In this document: piece after piece, positions 19,413-31,369 of the stretch
How the letters are laid out: every line of letters starts with the position of its first letter
How positions within the stretch are numbered: position 1 is the stretch's first letter
From: Zizania palustris
Taxonomy: Eukaryota; Streptophyta; Magnoliopsida; Poales; Poaceae
Direction of reading: 5' to 3'
Assembly: GCA_019279435.1 (NCBI GenBank)
Contig: JAAALK010000080.1
Location: 90,233,028-90,297,027, forward strand
DNA: 64,000 bases
Program-made: the position numbers and the translations under genes
Notes under the pieces: model-generated
Seen by the model: the letters and a program-made list of their open reading frames with translations, nothing else
Told to the model about the DNA's origin: nothing
Database searches by the model: none

Positions 19413-22400
19413 TTATGCGAAGTATCGCTTTAGGTGCTCCGCATGCCAAGTATGTGCTAACTCTTCACCTTCTAAATTAGCTAATTTGAATGAACCAGGG
19501 CGCCCTGAGCGGACAATTAGATATGGACCTTCCCATTTATTGCCTAACTTCCCTGGTGCTATAATGCTTCGTAGAACAAGATGACCCGGCCTTAGCTCGC
19601 TGAGCTTAACCTTTGGGTCATACCAAGTCTTCGTCTGCTGATGATACTTTGATAAATTAGCTACAGCTCGAAGTCTTGTTTCTTCTGACAAATCTAACGA
19701 AGCTTGTCTTTCTTCTTCAATATCTAGTTCGGTGCTGCGAAATGATCCCCCTTTGAGCTCCGTTGGAGTCATTGCTTCATCTCCGAATAGTAGTCTGAAC
19801 GGAGTAAAACCTGTGGACCTTGTTTGCGTAGTCCGAATGGACCACAGAATCTTCGGAAGCTCTTCGGTCCACAGTCCCTTTGATAATCCTACTATTCTTC
19901 GATTTAGCCCTGATAAAATATTTCCATTGGCTCGCTCAACGGCTCCATTCGACTGAGGATGCCTCACTGCAGCAAAACATAGTTGAATGCCTAGGTCTTC
20001 GCAAAACTTCCTGAAGGGTTCTGCGTCGAATTGTGTTCCATTATCAACTGTGAGATATCTAGGCACTCTGAACCGGCAAATAATGTTCTTCCAGAAGAAT
20101 TTCTGTACATTATTCGAAGTGATAGCTGTTAAGGGCTCTGCTTCTACCCACTTAGAAAAATATTCAATGGCTACCACTGCGAACTTCAGATTTCCCTTTG
20201 CTAACGGAAAGGGACCAATTAGATCCATACCCCATCTGGCCATAGGCCATACCGGAGCAATGACTTGAAGGGCTGTTGGTGGGCGATGACTCCGTCGACC
20301 CATCCACTGGCATCCTTGACAAGTGCGGACCAAGCTCTCCGCATCAGCTGTTATTGTGGGCCAATAAAGCCCCTGGCGAAGTGTTTTTCCTGCCAGAGCT
20401 CTAGGGGCTAAATGACTTCCACAAAGGCCTTCATGAATTTCTCGAAGAATTTCTTGGCCTTCGGCTTGAGATATACATCGGAGTAGAGGGGAACATACTC
20501 CGGCCTTGTATAATATACCGTTGATTAACTGATAGTTTCTTGCTCTGAGCTTTAATCTTGACAATTGGGGCTCTTCGGGTAAATTTGTTCCTCCTTGCAA
20601 GAGTTCTATGATCGAATCTTTCCAATCTGCACTAGGAATGCAGAGAATCTCTGTAGAAGCAACTTGTGGCACCGAAGGTATATTGAGCTCCTCATAGAAA
20701 GCTTCGTCAGGCACATCCACAGCTCCGGCAGCAGCTTTCGCTAAAATGTCCGCTTGCACATTTTCAGCTCTTGGTATACTCCGAATGGAAATACCCTTGA
20801 AATGTGCTTCGATCTTGCGGATTTCTTCCAAGTATTTTGCAAGCTGTGGATGTCGGACTTGGAAACTTTTATCCACGTGCCCTGCTACTATCTGAGAATC
20901 TGTTTTTATGATTATCCTTGTAGCCCCTAGAGCACGTGCTTTCCGGAGTCCCAATAAAATTCCTTCGTACTCCGCTTTATTATTGGTAGACTTAAAGTTG
21001 AGTCTTGCGGAGTACATTGCTCTTTGTCCTGACGGTGAAATTAATACTGCCCCAATGCCTGCTCCGGATGCTTGGAAAGCCCCATCGGAGTAAATAATCC
21101 AAACTCCGTCATCTGATTTCTCTGGAATCAACTTCGCAGGTGGAGTCCACTCTGCTACGAAGTCTGCTAGGACTTGAGACTTGATAGCTGTCCTTGCCAG
21201 GAAAGATATGCCGAAGGGTGCTAGCTCTACTGCCCACTTTCCAATCCTTCCAGTGGAATCTTTGCTTCGGAGCATATCTCCTAAAGGATATGAAGTTGGT
21301 ACAATTACATTATGAGCCAAAAAATAATGTCTTAGCTTTCTCGAAGCCATTATCAGAGCATAAACGAACTTTTCAAGTTCGGAGTATCTTGTCTTCGCTC
21401 CTGACAATGCTTCAGATACAAAATAGACAGGATTTTGGACCAACTTCCCATTGATATCTGCTTCTCTGACAAGGACTGCGCTGACAGCTGAACCTGTAGC
21501 TGCAAGATACAGGAGTAGGGTTTCGTCCGCAATAGGCACCGTGAGTGTAGCAAGATTGCTGAGATAATCTTTAATATCTTCGAAGCTTTTCTGGCACTCC
21601 GGTGTCCATGCAAAATCTTCGGACCCTTTCAAAGCTTTAAATATTGGCAGGCTCCTCTCCGCAGACCTTGATAAAAACCTGCTAAGTGCGGCCAGACGTC
21701 CAGTCAGCTTTTGCACTTGCTTTAAATTCTCCGGAGGAGCCATCTTCTGCAGCGCAGTTATTTGAGTAGGGCTAGCTTCAATTCCCCTGCTTGAAACTAA
21801 GTACCGTAACAACTTTCCAGCCTTAGCTCCGAATATACATTTTTCGGGGTTAAGACGGATCCCACATGCCCGAAGGCTATTGAATGTTTCTGCTAAGTCT
21901 AGGCTATGTTGGTGCTTTAAAGCACTCTTTATTACAATATCATCCATATAGGCCTCTACATTACGGCCTAGTTGATGACCTAGAGCCTTAGCAACTAATC
22001 TTGAAAAAGTAGCCCCGACATTTCTTAGGCCGAAGGGCATTCTTACATAGCAGAAGACTCCTGAAGGAGTTACAAAGCTCGTCTTGATTTCATCTTCGCG
22101 CTTCAACCATATTTGATGATAACCGGAATACGCGTCGAGGAAGCTTAGTAACTCCGAACCTGCCGTGGAGTCAACTAGTTGATCAATTCGGGGCATGGGG
22201 TAGGGGTCACGTGGGCACGCTTTATTCAAAGATGTGAAATCAATGCACATGCGCCACTTTCCGGAGGACTTCTTCCTGACGAAGACTGGGTTGGCTAACC
22301 ATTCTGTATGGGCCACTTCTCTGATAATCCCAGCCTTCAACAGTTTTTCAACTTCGTCCTTAGCTAGAGCAGCTCTCTCTGTGGACATCTTTCGGAGCCC

Positions 22401-24809
22401 TTGTCGAACAGGCCGGGCCTTCGGGTTTACAAGCAAACTGTGCTCAATAATATCCCGATCGACTCCGGTGATATCTTCGTCAGACCAGGCGAAGACATCC
22501 AAATTTTCTTCTACGACCTTTTCCAAGGAAGTTGCAACTTCGGGAGGTAAATCTTTACCAGATTGAAAAGTGTATTCTTTACCATCTTTGACAATGATCT
22601 TCGTTGCAATCTCTCCTTCGGGACTTGGTCTTGGAAATGACTTCTTCGAAGCTTCGGAAGAGGCTGAAAAAATTTCTTCATCATTTTGAACACTGTTTAC
22701 TTGCCTCGGATCAAGAGGAGGACCATGACCATATTCTGCCCTCCGAGCCATGGCTTGATCTCCGAAGATTGTCAGAACTCCTGACTGTGTGGGCATCTTG
22801 ATGCACAAGTAGTTGTGATGCGCCACTGCTCCGAACTGATTCAACATGCCTCGTCCGAAGATGACATTATAAGCATACGGGGCATCTACCACATCAAAGA
22901 TAACTTCTTCAGTTCGGGCTAGTAAACCTTCTCCGAAGGTTACTTCCAGGCCTATCTGGCCGAGTGCATCTAGCGGAGGTCCTGCGAAGCCTTGCAGAGG
23001 ACGAGCCGCTGGGAGGAGATGCTTCCGGGAAATGCATAGCTGATCGAAGGCTTGTACAAATATGATATCTGCCGAACTACCTCCGTCAATTAGCACCCTT
23101 CGGACTTCTGTCCCTGCAATATCAGCAGTAATAACCAATGGATCTGCGTGCGGGAACTTGATACCAGCTGCATCCTCCGCAGAGAAAGATATTGGAACAT
23201 GAGACCACTCCGGCATTGCAGCTGCGGATGACGAAGTCCCAATGTGGCCTACTTCTCGAACGTACTCTCTTCGCTGTCTCTTGGACATGCTTCCGAGGGT
23301 ACCTCCTCCGGAGATAGGGAGAACTACTCTTTTCCCTCTATCTTGCCCTTCTTCTTGTTTCGGAGGTGGCATAACATTGGCCACCAGAGGATGCCTTGCA
23401 GCATCAAAATTTTCTATCCGCGCCACAGCCTGGACCGGCTCCGGGCGCACTGCTGCTGCTGGACTTCGGTTGGTACTACCTCGACCCGAAGTTCTCTCCA
23501 AGTATTCTCCCCGAAGGGTAAGAATAGCCTTGCAGGTGTCAGTTGCATGGCTTCGATTCTCTCCATGAATACAACAAAAAAGGGTCTGGCCCTTGCCAGC
23601 CGTTTTCCCTGGCGGCCTCCAGCCGCTAGACTTGTTCCCCGCAGACTGTGGAGCTCTCGGTGCAAACTTCTGCGGGGGTGCAATGTTTAAGACTTCAGAG
23701 CGAGGGTGCTTTTGCCCTCTTCTTCTATCATGTTGCACTTCGGAGACTGGTTCTTGCGGCTGGGCCGAAGTCTTCACCTCTGCTTTAACTTCTGTCAATA
23801 CTGTCGAAGTAGCAGTAGTCCTCCGAAGCCAACCTTCTTCTGACTTCGAGTACTCCTCGAAGTACGACATCAGCTGTGATACTGTGGTGATGCTCTTCCG
23901 ATGCAGTTTATCCAGAAGGCCTTTATGACTGACGCCTTCTCGAGCCGCATCAACCACCGAAGATGTGGACAGCCCCCGAATTTGCGACTTCGTGCGAGCG
24001 AAGCGCTTGAAATATTGCCTCAATGTTTCTCCGGGGAGCTGTTTCACTTGGAAAAGGCTTCCTGTCGACATGGGGGGCACGAAGGTGCCCTGAAAGTTAC
24101 TTATAAACTTCCTCTTCAACTGTGACCACGAAGCGATTGATCCTGGCTTTAAAGACCAGAACCATCTCAACGCCACTCCTTGAAGAGCTAACGGGAAGCA
24201 CTTCGCCATAGTTTCTCTGTCTCCACCACTAGCCTCAATTGCTAGGGCATAAGAACGTGCAAACTCACTAGGATCTTCGTCTCCGGCATACTTGCAGAGC
24301 TTCGAAGCTTTGAACTTCAGATCGAAGCGAACCTTCTGAAGCTCGGGATGCAACAGAGATTCATTGTCATAAGAGGCGTTCTCCGGGGCTTCGGGATAAT
24401 CAAGATCGTCGTCTTCGGGCACTTCGGGGATAGCTGGGGTGGCTTGAGAGCGAAGCCTGTTCGCAGCCTCTTGTCGCCACCTCGCTACCTCAGCTTGAAG
24501 ATTGGCCATTTGAGTGGCCATGTCTCCAAGGCTATCTTCATCTCCTCCGGAAGGACCTTCCGGGTCTTGAGAACTGGTATGATCAGTTCGAATCGGAATG
24601 GAGGGTGGCGGAGTGGCTCCGGGCGGTCGGAGTATGGAAGGGGTTGGCGGAGAGGTATCATATCCTCGAGGGATAGAAGCCCCTTGCGGAGTTTGAGGTG
24701 GAGGGATAGTCGAGGACCCTCCGATTTCGACTGTGTCGAAGGGTATCTCTCCGGAGATCCGAGAGGACCTCCGAGTGGGATTGCGAGGTGCGCTCCGCTT
24801 AGGAGGCAT
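19413..24809 (-). CDS. gag-pol: Element B gag-pol polyprotein, 1798 aa, intact
   Basis: A single open frame from ATG at 24809, 43 nt after the primer site. Gag core is about residues 165-330. A CCHC-like knuckle has C412, H415, H421 and C426. The protease active site is D575-G-G. RT spans about 815-1005 with YMDD at 954-957. The Ty3-type RNase H (about 1070-1220) seems to lack its first catalytic Asp (LLYLAATGSA). A second, archaeal-type RNase H (about 1238-1360) keeps D1242, E1280, D1304 and D1354. Integrase has its HHCC finger at H1459, H1466, C1497 and C1500, and the D,D35E triad at D1529, D1589 and E1625. The product ends AEHLKRYFA. The dual RNase H is a known Tat-lineage trait. All catalytic motifs I can check are present, so the copy looks functional. 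Regulation would be from the LTR TATA box. Confidence 0.95.
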   Translation of the reverse strand: MPPKRSAPRNPTRRSSRISGEIPFDTVEIGGSSTIPPPQTPQGASIPRGYDTSPPTPSILRPPGATPPPSIPIRTDHTSSQDPEGPSGGDEDSLGDMATQMANLQAEVARWRQEAANRLRSQATPAIPEVPEDDDLDYPEAPENASYDNESLLHPELQKVRFDLKFKASKLCKYAGDEDPSEFARSYALAIEASGGDRETMAKCFPLALQGVALRWFWSLKPGSIASWSQLKRKFISNFQGTFVPPMSTGSLFQVKQLPGETLRQYFKRFARTKSQIRGLSTSSVVDAAREGVSHKGLLDKLHRKSITTVSQLMSYFEEYSKSEEGWLRRTTATSTVLTEVKAEVKTSAQPQEPVSEVQHDRRRGQKHPRSEVLNIAPPQKFAPRAPQSAGNKSSGWRPPGKTAGKGQTLFCCIHGENRSHATDTCKAILTLRGEYLERTSGRGSTNRSPAAAVRPEPVQAVARIENFDAARHPLVANVMPPPKQEEGQDRGKRVVLPISGGGTLGSMSKRQRREYVREVGHIGTSSSAAAMPEWSHVPISFSAEDAAGIKFPHADPLVITADIAGTEVRRVLIDGGSSADIIFVQAFDQLCISRKHLLPAARPLQGFAGPPLDALGQIGLEVTFGEGLLARTEEVIFDVVDAPYAYNVIFGRGMLNQFGAVAHHNYLCIKMPTQSGVLTIFGDQAMARRAEYGHGPPLDPRQVNSVQNDEEIFSASSEASKKSFPRPSPEGEIATKIIVKDGKEYTFQSGKDLPPEVATSLEKVVEENLDVFAWSDEDITGVDRDIIEHSLLVNPKARPVRQGLRKMSTERAALAKDEVEKLLKAGIIREVAHTEWLANPVFVRKKSSGKWRMCIDFTSLNKACPRDPYPMPRIDQLVDSTAGSELLSFLDAYSGYHQIWLKREDEIKTSFVTPSGVFCYVRMPFGLRNVGATFSRLVAKALGHQLGRNVEAYMDDIVIKSALKHQHSLDLAETFNSLRACGIRLNPEKCIFGAKAGKLLRYLVSSRGIEASPTQITALQKMAPPENLKQVQKLTGRLAALSRFLSRSAERSLPIFKALKGSEDFAWTPECQKSFEDIKDYLSNLATLTVPIADETLLLYLAATGSAVSAVLVREADINGKLVQNPVYFVSEALSGAKTRYSELEKFVYALIMASRKLRHYFLAHNVIVPTSYPLGDMLRSKDSTGRIGKWAVELAPFGISFLARTAIKSQVLADFVAEWTPPAKLIPEKSDDGVWIIYSDGAFQASGAGIGAVLISPSGQRAMYSARLNFKSTNNKAEYEGILLGLRKARALGATRIIIKTDSQIVAGHVDKSFQVRHPQLAKYLEEIRKIEAHFKGISIRSIPRAENVQADILAKAAAGAVDVPDEAFYEELNIPSVPQVASTEILCIPSADWKDSIIELLQGGTNLPEEPQLSRLKLRARNYQLINGILYKAGVCSPLLRCISQAEGQEILREIHEGLCGSHLAPRALAGKTLRQGLYWPTITADAESLVRTCQGCQWMGRRSHRPPTALQVIAPVWPMARWGMDLIGPFPLAKGNLKFAVVAIEYFSKWVEAEPLTAITSNNVQKFFWKNIICRFRVPRYLTVDNGTQFDAEPFRKFCEDLGIQLCFAAVRHPQSNGAVERANGNILSGLNRRIVGLSKGLWTEELPKILWSIRTTQTRSTGFTPFRLLFGDEAMTPTELKGGSFRSTELDIEEERQASLDLSEETRLRAVANLSKYHQQTKTWYDPKVKLSELRPGHLVLRSIIAPGKLGNKWEGPYLIVRSGRPGSFKLANLEGEELAHTWHAEHLKRYFA

Positions 24810-24851
24810 GATGCAAGAAATTGGTAGAGAACGAAGTTTTTTGAACTAGGT

Positions 24852-24869
24852 TCCCCACGGACGGCGCCA
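24852..24869 (-). other. Element B primer-binding site
   Basis: Minus-strand TGGCGCCGTCCGTGGGGA, two bases inside the 5' LTR, identical to that of E1. Confidence 0.88.
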
Positions 24870-24871
24870 AC

Positions 24872-25365
24872 TGTTGGCGTAAAAGATTACGCTAACAGGT
24901 TTCTGTAGAAAAGAAACTAACAAACGAAGTGTTTGCGAAGCAAACTGTTCTAAGCCTCCGAAAGGATAATAGCTTAGAATAGTTCGAAAGTGTGTATTGA
25001 ATCACTTGAAATCGGTCCCTATTACAGGGTGAAATGGGGGTATTTATAGGCCTAAACATTAAGGAAAAGACCTATTTACCCCTCTATTACAACCGACATT
25101 AAGGAAACTATTCGGTTTCCTTAATAGGGCTAAAATGGTAAAAGACTAATCTAATAGGATAGAAGATAAGTCTTCCATCTTAGCTAGCGGAAAAGATCCT
25201 GAAGGGCTTTGGTTCGAAGACATACTTCGAACTAGTGCCTGTCTTCGGGCTTCGAACGAGGTTCTGGGCATCTTCGAAGATGGTCTTCGGACAATCTTCG
25301 AACTGGTTGACTGTCTTTATGCTGCTTCGGCAATAACCCCGAAGATGAGATATTTTCCCCCAACA
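24872..25365 (-). repeat. Element B 5' LTR
   Basis: Equals 14004-14497 except for about one substitution (agctagcgg against agctggcgg) and two 1-bp indels. On the element strand it ends in GTTAGCGTAATC-TTTTACGCCAAC, an inverted repeat that abuts the primer site. Confidence 0.95.
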
Positions 25366-25370
25366 GATAC

Positions 25371-25722
25371 CCTTCGAAGGTTCAATCTCCGTAGTGGACA
25401 ACTGCCAACAAGGACAGAAGACTTATCTTCTTTCTGATTAGATTAGTCTTTTACCAGTTTAGCCCTATTAGGTGTACCGAAATAGTTTCCACTATGTCAG
25501 TTGTAACTGAGGGGTAAAAAGGTCTTTTCCTTAAAGTTTTTACCTATAAATAACCCCATTCCCACCCTGTAATAGGCATCTAATATTCTGATATTCAATA
25601 CAAAACTTCTAACTACTTCGAGCTATTATCCAATACGGAGGCTTGAGATAGTCCGCTTCACAAACTCTGTTTGTTAGTTTTTAATCTTAGAGAACCTGTT
25701 AGCGTAATCTTTTATGTCAATA
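25371..25722 (+). repeat. Element C 5' LTR, second part
   Basis: Continues 13863-14003 after the B insertion and matches 36638-36989 with about 25 substitutions. TATA box (TATAAATA) near 25550. It ends gtcaata where the 3' LTR ends gccaaca. Confidence 0.92.
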
Positions 25723-25724
25723 GT

Positions 25725-25742
25725 TGGCGCCGTCCATGGGGA
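25725..25742 (+). other. Element C primer-binding site
   Basis: TGGCGCCGTCCATGGGGA, one base different from the site in B and E1, two bases after the LTR. The leader then runs to the gag ATG at 25929. Confidence 0.85.
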
Positions 25743-25928
25743 ACATAGTTCTAGAAGCTAGTTCTCTGCCGCTGACTGCACTTCAAAGAGCACTTGCGGA
25801 GGGAGTTTCAGAGTCTAAAGATTCCGTGCACCCTTCAGTAAGGGGCTTCCAAGTGTAGTTCGAAGTCCTTTTCTCGCCTTCCCAAATCATTCGAAGTCTT
25901 CGGTCTTCAGACCTTAACTCCGTAAGCC

Positions 25929-28900
25929 ATGCCTCCCAAGTGGAGCCTAGCTACTAATCCTCCCCGAAGGTCCCCTCAGACCAACGATGCAGGACCCTCA
26001 GTCATTACACAAACTCCTAAAGTGGTCATCAAACCTCGAGCACCCAGAGTTCCCCGAGCAGCTCCCTCGGTGCTTCGATCTAATTATCCCAGTTCTCAAT
26101 ACCCGGAGGTCCCCTCTGGAGGAAGCGAAGACCTTCCTGAGGATGTGGCTACCCAAGTTGCGCGGCTTCAGGAGGAAGTAGCAAGGTGGAGGCAAGAGGC
26201 TGTAGATAGGCTTCACCCTCAAGCCTTCACTCTTGCTTCGGAGGTGCCTCAAGACGACGGTCATGATTATACCGAAGCTCTTCGAGTTCCGAAAGATGCC
26301 GAGAATTCATCCTTCGATGACGAATCTCCACTGCATCCGGACTTGCAGAAAGTGCCCTTCGACCCCAGGTTCAAAGCCTCGAAGTTGCACAAATACTCTG
26401 GTGGGTCCGACCTAGGAGAGTTCTCTCGTTCTTATGCCCTGGCAATAGAAGCCAACGGAGGGGTGCGGAACACAATGGCGAAGTGCTTCCCCCTCGCGTT
26501 GGAAGGTGTGGCTGTCCGATGGTTCTGGTCTCTAAAGCCATGATCGATCAGGTCAAGGGAGCAGCTGAAGAGGAAGTTCGTAAGAAACTTCCAGGGTACG
26601 TTCGTAGCCCCAATGTCTACGGGAAGCTTGTTCTAGGTGAAACAGCAAGCAGGGGAGACCCTTCGGGAGTACTTTACATGCTTCGTCCACACCAAGTCCC
26701 AGATTAAAGGCTTGTCTACCTCTTCGGTAGTGGATGCAGCGCGCGAAGGGGTGTTGAACCTAGACCTCCTCAACAAACTTCACTGGAAGCCGGTGTCGTT
26801 TGTAGCACAACTGATGTCATACTTCGAACAGTATGCCAAGGCAGAAGAAGGCTGCCTACGAAGAATTGTGGTGCCTGCACTAGTCCTTCGAGAAGTAAAG
26901 ACGGAGCCAGAAGTCCTGACTCCTCCGCAAGCCCCCCTTGATAATCGCTTCAATGATCATAGATGGGGAAAGAAGCACTTCCACTCCGAGGTATTAAATA
27001 TTGCACCCTCCACCCCGAAGATGCCTTTCAACTTTAAACAGGAGCAAGCTAACAAGGCTAGTACCTCAAATCCTCAAGAGAAGACGGCTGGCAAGCGCCA
27101 TACTTTCTTCTGTTGTGTACATGGAAAAAATAGAAACCATGACACAAAAGATTGTAAGTTCGTATTGACCCTTCGGGACGAGTATTTAGGGCGAATCTCA
27201 GGGCGAGGTACTTTGGATTGGGCCCCTCCAGCAGTGCGTTCAGAGCCTATGCAGGTTGTGGCTCGAGCCAGCAATCCTTAAGCACCGATGCAACTCCCGG
27301 TGGCCAACATTATGCCACCATCGAAGCAGGAGGATCCCCAAGACCGCGACAAGTGGGTGGTCCTGCCCATCTCCGGAGGAGGGACCCTCGGTAACATGTC
27401 AAAGTGGCAGTGGAGGGACTATGTTCACGAAGTAGGACTGATAGGGACCTCGAGCTCGGCTATAGAAATGCTCGAGTGGTCCCATGTACCTATTTCTTTT
27501 ACTGCCCACGATGCTTCAGGGGTGAAATTCCCCCATGCTGACCCCCGTGTTGTTTCAGCTGATATAGCGGTTGTTGAAGTCCAAAGGATATTGGTGGACG
27601 GCGGAAGCTCCGCAGATATACTCTTCATCCAGGCCTTCAACCAGATGTGCATTCCTCGAAGACACCTACTTCTGGCAGCTCGCCCACTCCAAGGTTTCGC
27701 AGGTCCTCCTCTCGATGCCCTCGGCTAGATAGGTCTCGAGGTTGCCTTCGGAGAGGGGCCCCTGGCTAGGGCCGAGGAGGTTATCTTCGATGTCGTTGAC
27801 ACCCTGTATGCCTACAATGCAATCTTCGGGAGGGGAATGCTAAACCAATTCAGAGCCGTAGCACATCATAACTATTTGTGTCTCAAGATGCCCACTCAAG
27901 GTGGAGTTCTCACTATTTCAGGAGACCAAACTGCAACCCGGAGAGCGGACTATGGCCATGGTCCACGTCTGGACCTCCAGCAGGGGAATAGTGTGCTGGA
28001 GCACTCGGAGGAAGCTTCGGAGTCCTCAGACCCCTCGAAGGGACCTTCCCTAAAGCCAAGCCCAGAAGGTGATGTGATCACGAAGATGATCCTAAAAGAT
28101 GGCAAGGAATATCCAATCCAATTCAGCAAGGGGCTACCTTCAGAAATATCTTCTTCACTGGAGGAAGTAGTTAAAGAAAACTTAGATATCTTCTCGTGGA
28201 CTGATGAAGATATCACCGGAGTTGACCAGAGCATCATCGAACATAGTTTACTTGTCAACCCGAAGGCTCGGCCAGTGCGCCAGGAGCTCCGGAAGTTGTC
28301 AGCTGAAAGGGCAGACCTCGCCAAGGTGGAGGTGGAGAAATTACTGAGGGCTGGAATTATCAGGGAAGTAGCCCACACGGACTGGTTGGCCAAGCCTATT
28401 TTTATCAAGAAAAAGGGCTCCAACAAGTGGCGCATGCGCATCGACTTCATGCCACTAAATAAAGCATGCCCGCGAGACCCCTACCCTATGCCCCGTATCG
28501 ATCATCTTGTGGATTCTACGGCTAGCTCCGAACTCCTCACCTTCCTGGATGCATACTCCGGTTATCATCAAGTTTGGCTAAAGCGCGAAGACGAAGCCAA
28601 GACGAGTTTCATAACTCCTTCCGAAGTATTTTGTTATGTTCGAATGCCTTTTGGCTTGCGGAATGCCGGGACTACTTTTTCACGTATTATTGCTAAAGCT
28701 CTAGGTCACCAGATAGGCCAAAATGTCGAAGCCTATATGGATGACATTGTAATAAAAAGTGTTGTAAAGTACCATCATAGTCTAGACTTAGCAGAAGACT
28801 TTTGAGAGCCTCCGAGCATGTGGAGTTCGCCTCAACCTTGAAAAATGTATATTCAGGGCACAAGCAGAAAAATTGCTAGGGTACTTAGTTTCGAGTAGAG

Positions 28901-31270
28901 GAATCGAAGCTAGCCCGACGCAGATAAGTGCACTGCAAAGAATGACTCCACCAGAAAATTTGAAGCAAGTCCTAGAAGCTGACAGGACGTCTCACATCAC
29001 TCAGTAGATTCCTGGCCAGATCAGCATAGCGAAGCCTCCTGATATTTAAAGCCCTAAAGGGGTCCGAGAGTTTCAAATGGACGCCGGAGTGTCAGAAAAG
29101 CTTCGACGATATTAAAGATTATCTCAAGAATCTATCAACACTTATTGTACCCCTCCCAGAAGAAACTCTCCTTCTTTATCTTGCAGCAACAGGCTCCGCA
29201 GTAAGTGCAGTGCTGGTCAGGGAAATAGAGCTTAAAGGAAAACTGGTGTAGAACCTAGTATACTTCGTCTCAAAAGCTTTGTCCGGAGCAAAGACAAGAT
29301 ACTCCAAGCTCAAAAAATTATTTTATGCTTTTGTAATGGCCTCGCGGAAGCTAAGGCATTACTTCTTAGCACATAATCTCATTGTCCCTACCTCGTATCC
29401 CCTTGGTGATATGCTTCGTAGCAAAGACTCCACGGGTCGGATCAGAAAATGGGTTGTCGAGCTAGCCCCCTTTGGTATTTCCTTCACGACAAGAACAACT
29501 ATCAAGTCCCAATTCATAGATGACTTCGTGGCCGAGTGGACTCCATCCACAGTTTGGGCTCTAGAAGAAACGTCTGAAGGTTTGTGGCCAATTTTTTCTG
29601 ACGGAGCCTATCAGGCATCTGGTGACGGAGCTGGAGCTGTAATAATATCGCCGTCAGGACATAAGGCCATGTATTCTGTGAGGCTCAACTATAAGACCAC
29701 CAACAATATTGCAGATTACGAAGGAATCCTACTAGGCCTCCGAAAGGCAAGGGCACTTGGAGCAACAAGAATTATAATAAAACAGATTCCCAAGTTATCG
29801 TAGGGCATGTTGACAAGAGCTTCCAAGCCAGGAATCTGCATCTTGCAAAGTATTTAGAAAAAATCCGCAAGACCGAAGTATTGTTTAAAGGAATTTCTAT
29901 TCAGAGCATCCCTCGAGCGGATAATCAACTTGCAGATATTCTAGCGAAGGCTACAGCCGGAGCATTGGATGTCCCAGAGGGCGCTTTTTATGAAGAACTC
30001 ACCAAGCCTATGGTGCATCAACTACCCTCTGCAGAAGTCCTTTGCATTCTAGTCGGCGATTGGTGGACTTGAATTTTGGATGTTTTACAAAACAGTGCAG
30101 TTTCATTAGAAGGTCCAGATTTCCGAAGGCCCCAAGCAAGGGCTCAAAATTGTGAGCTTGTCAACGGAATACTTTATAAAGCCGAAGTTTGTTCTCCCCT
30201 ACTCCGGTGCATCTCACAACTCGAAGGCCAAGATATACTTCAGGAGATTCACGAAGGCCTGTGCGGCAGCCATCTAGCCCCTCGTGCTCTAGTGGGAAAG
30301 ACATTTCGACAGGGGCTCTATTGGCCAACAATTGTATGAGATGCAGAAGAGTTGGTTCGAACCTGCCAAGGGTGCCATTGGATGGGTAGGCGGAGCCATC
30401 GTCCACCGACACCTATTCAAGTTATTGCTCCGGTTGGCCAATGGCACGATGGGGAATGGATCTCATTGGCCCTTTTCAAATGCAAAAGGCAGCTTGAAGT
30501 TTGCGGTGGTAGCAATCGAATATTTTTCTAAATGGGTTGAAGCTGAACCCCTAATTGCTATCACTTCAAGAAATGTACAAAAATTGTTTTGGCAGAATAT
30601 CATTTACAGGTTCGGAGTGCCCATGGAGTTAACTGTTGATAACGACACTCAATTCGAAGCCGAGCCCTTTAAAGAGTTTTGCCAAGGCCTGGGCATCAAG
30701 TTATGCTTCGCGGCTGTTCGCCACCACCAATCCAACGGAGCCATCGAGCTGGCAAATGGAAATATTCTCTCCGGTTTGAATCGAAGGATTGTCGGGTTAG
30801 CTAAGGGTCTGTGGACCGAAGAGCTCCCTAAGATTTTATGGTCCATTCGGACCACTCAAGCTAGGTCCACGGGCTTCACTCCATTTAGGCTATTATTTAG
30901 AGACGAGGCCATGACTCCTATGGAGCTTAAAGGTGGATCCCTTCGCGTAACAGAGCATAGGAATGATGATGAAAGAAACACTTCGCTGGACTTGTCAGAA
31001 GAGACAAGGCTTCGAGCTATCGCCAATCTGATGAAGTACCAAGACCAAACGAAGGCATGATATGACCCAAGGATAAAAGTGAATGAACTTAGACCAGGTC
31101 ATTTGGTGCTGTGAAGTATAATAGCTCCGGGGAAGCTAAGAAACAAATGGGAAGGACCACATATTATCCTACTCTCATGGCGCCCCGGGTCGTTTAAGTT
31201 AGCTAATTTAGAAGGGGAATTGTTGAACCAAGCATGGCATGCGGAGCACCTTAAAAGTTATTACGCTTAG
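25929..31270 (+). pseudogene. gag-pol: Element C gag-pol remnant
   Basis: It aligns along its length with B's polyprotein. Gag starts MPPKWSLATNPPRR at 25929. A frame change near 26540 and stops near 27281 and 27726 break gag and protease. The protease motif VDGGSSADI is still present near 27595. RT (27837-28805) keeps YMDD near 28735. A frame change near 28803 and further stops break the RNase H regions; the archaeal-type RNase H still shows FSDGAYQ near 29600. Integrase (30076-31060) has lost its finger continuity, and TGA codons follow at about 31060 and 31113. The last codons (EHLKSYYA) end at 31270. Not functional. Confidence 0.9.
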
Positions 31271-31369
31271 GGGCTCCTTGTAATCAATTGTAAAAGTACC
31301 TTTCTAAGTTAAATAAAGACGTAGATTCTTGCGGAGGTAAGCATCTTTCATTGGAACCCAACAAACGGC

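Larger units (their letters stand above)
14004..25365 (-). mobile_element. Element B: structurally complete Retand-type gypsy element
   Basis: It has identical TSDs gatac (13999-14003 and 25366-25370), 494-bp LTRs at both ends, a primer site next to the right (5') LTR, an uninterrupted 1798-codon gag-pol, a tandem-repeat spacer, an antisense five-exon gene, and a polypurine tract next to the left (3') LTR. The LTRs differ by about one substitution and two single-base indels, so insertion was very recent. A second, archaeal-type RNase H and the antisense gene between pol and 3' LTR place it in the Tat lineage (established family knowledge). It is the only element in the window with the full set of parts and is the best candidate for an autonomous copy. 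Confidence 0.95.
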
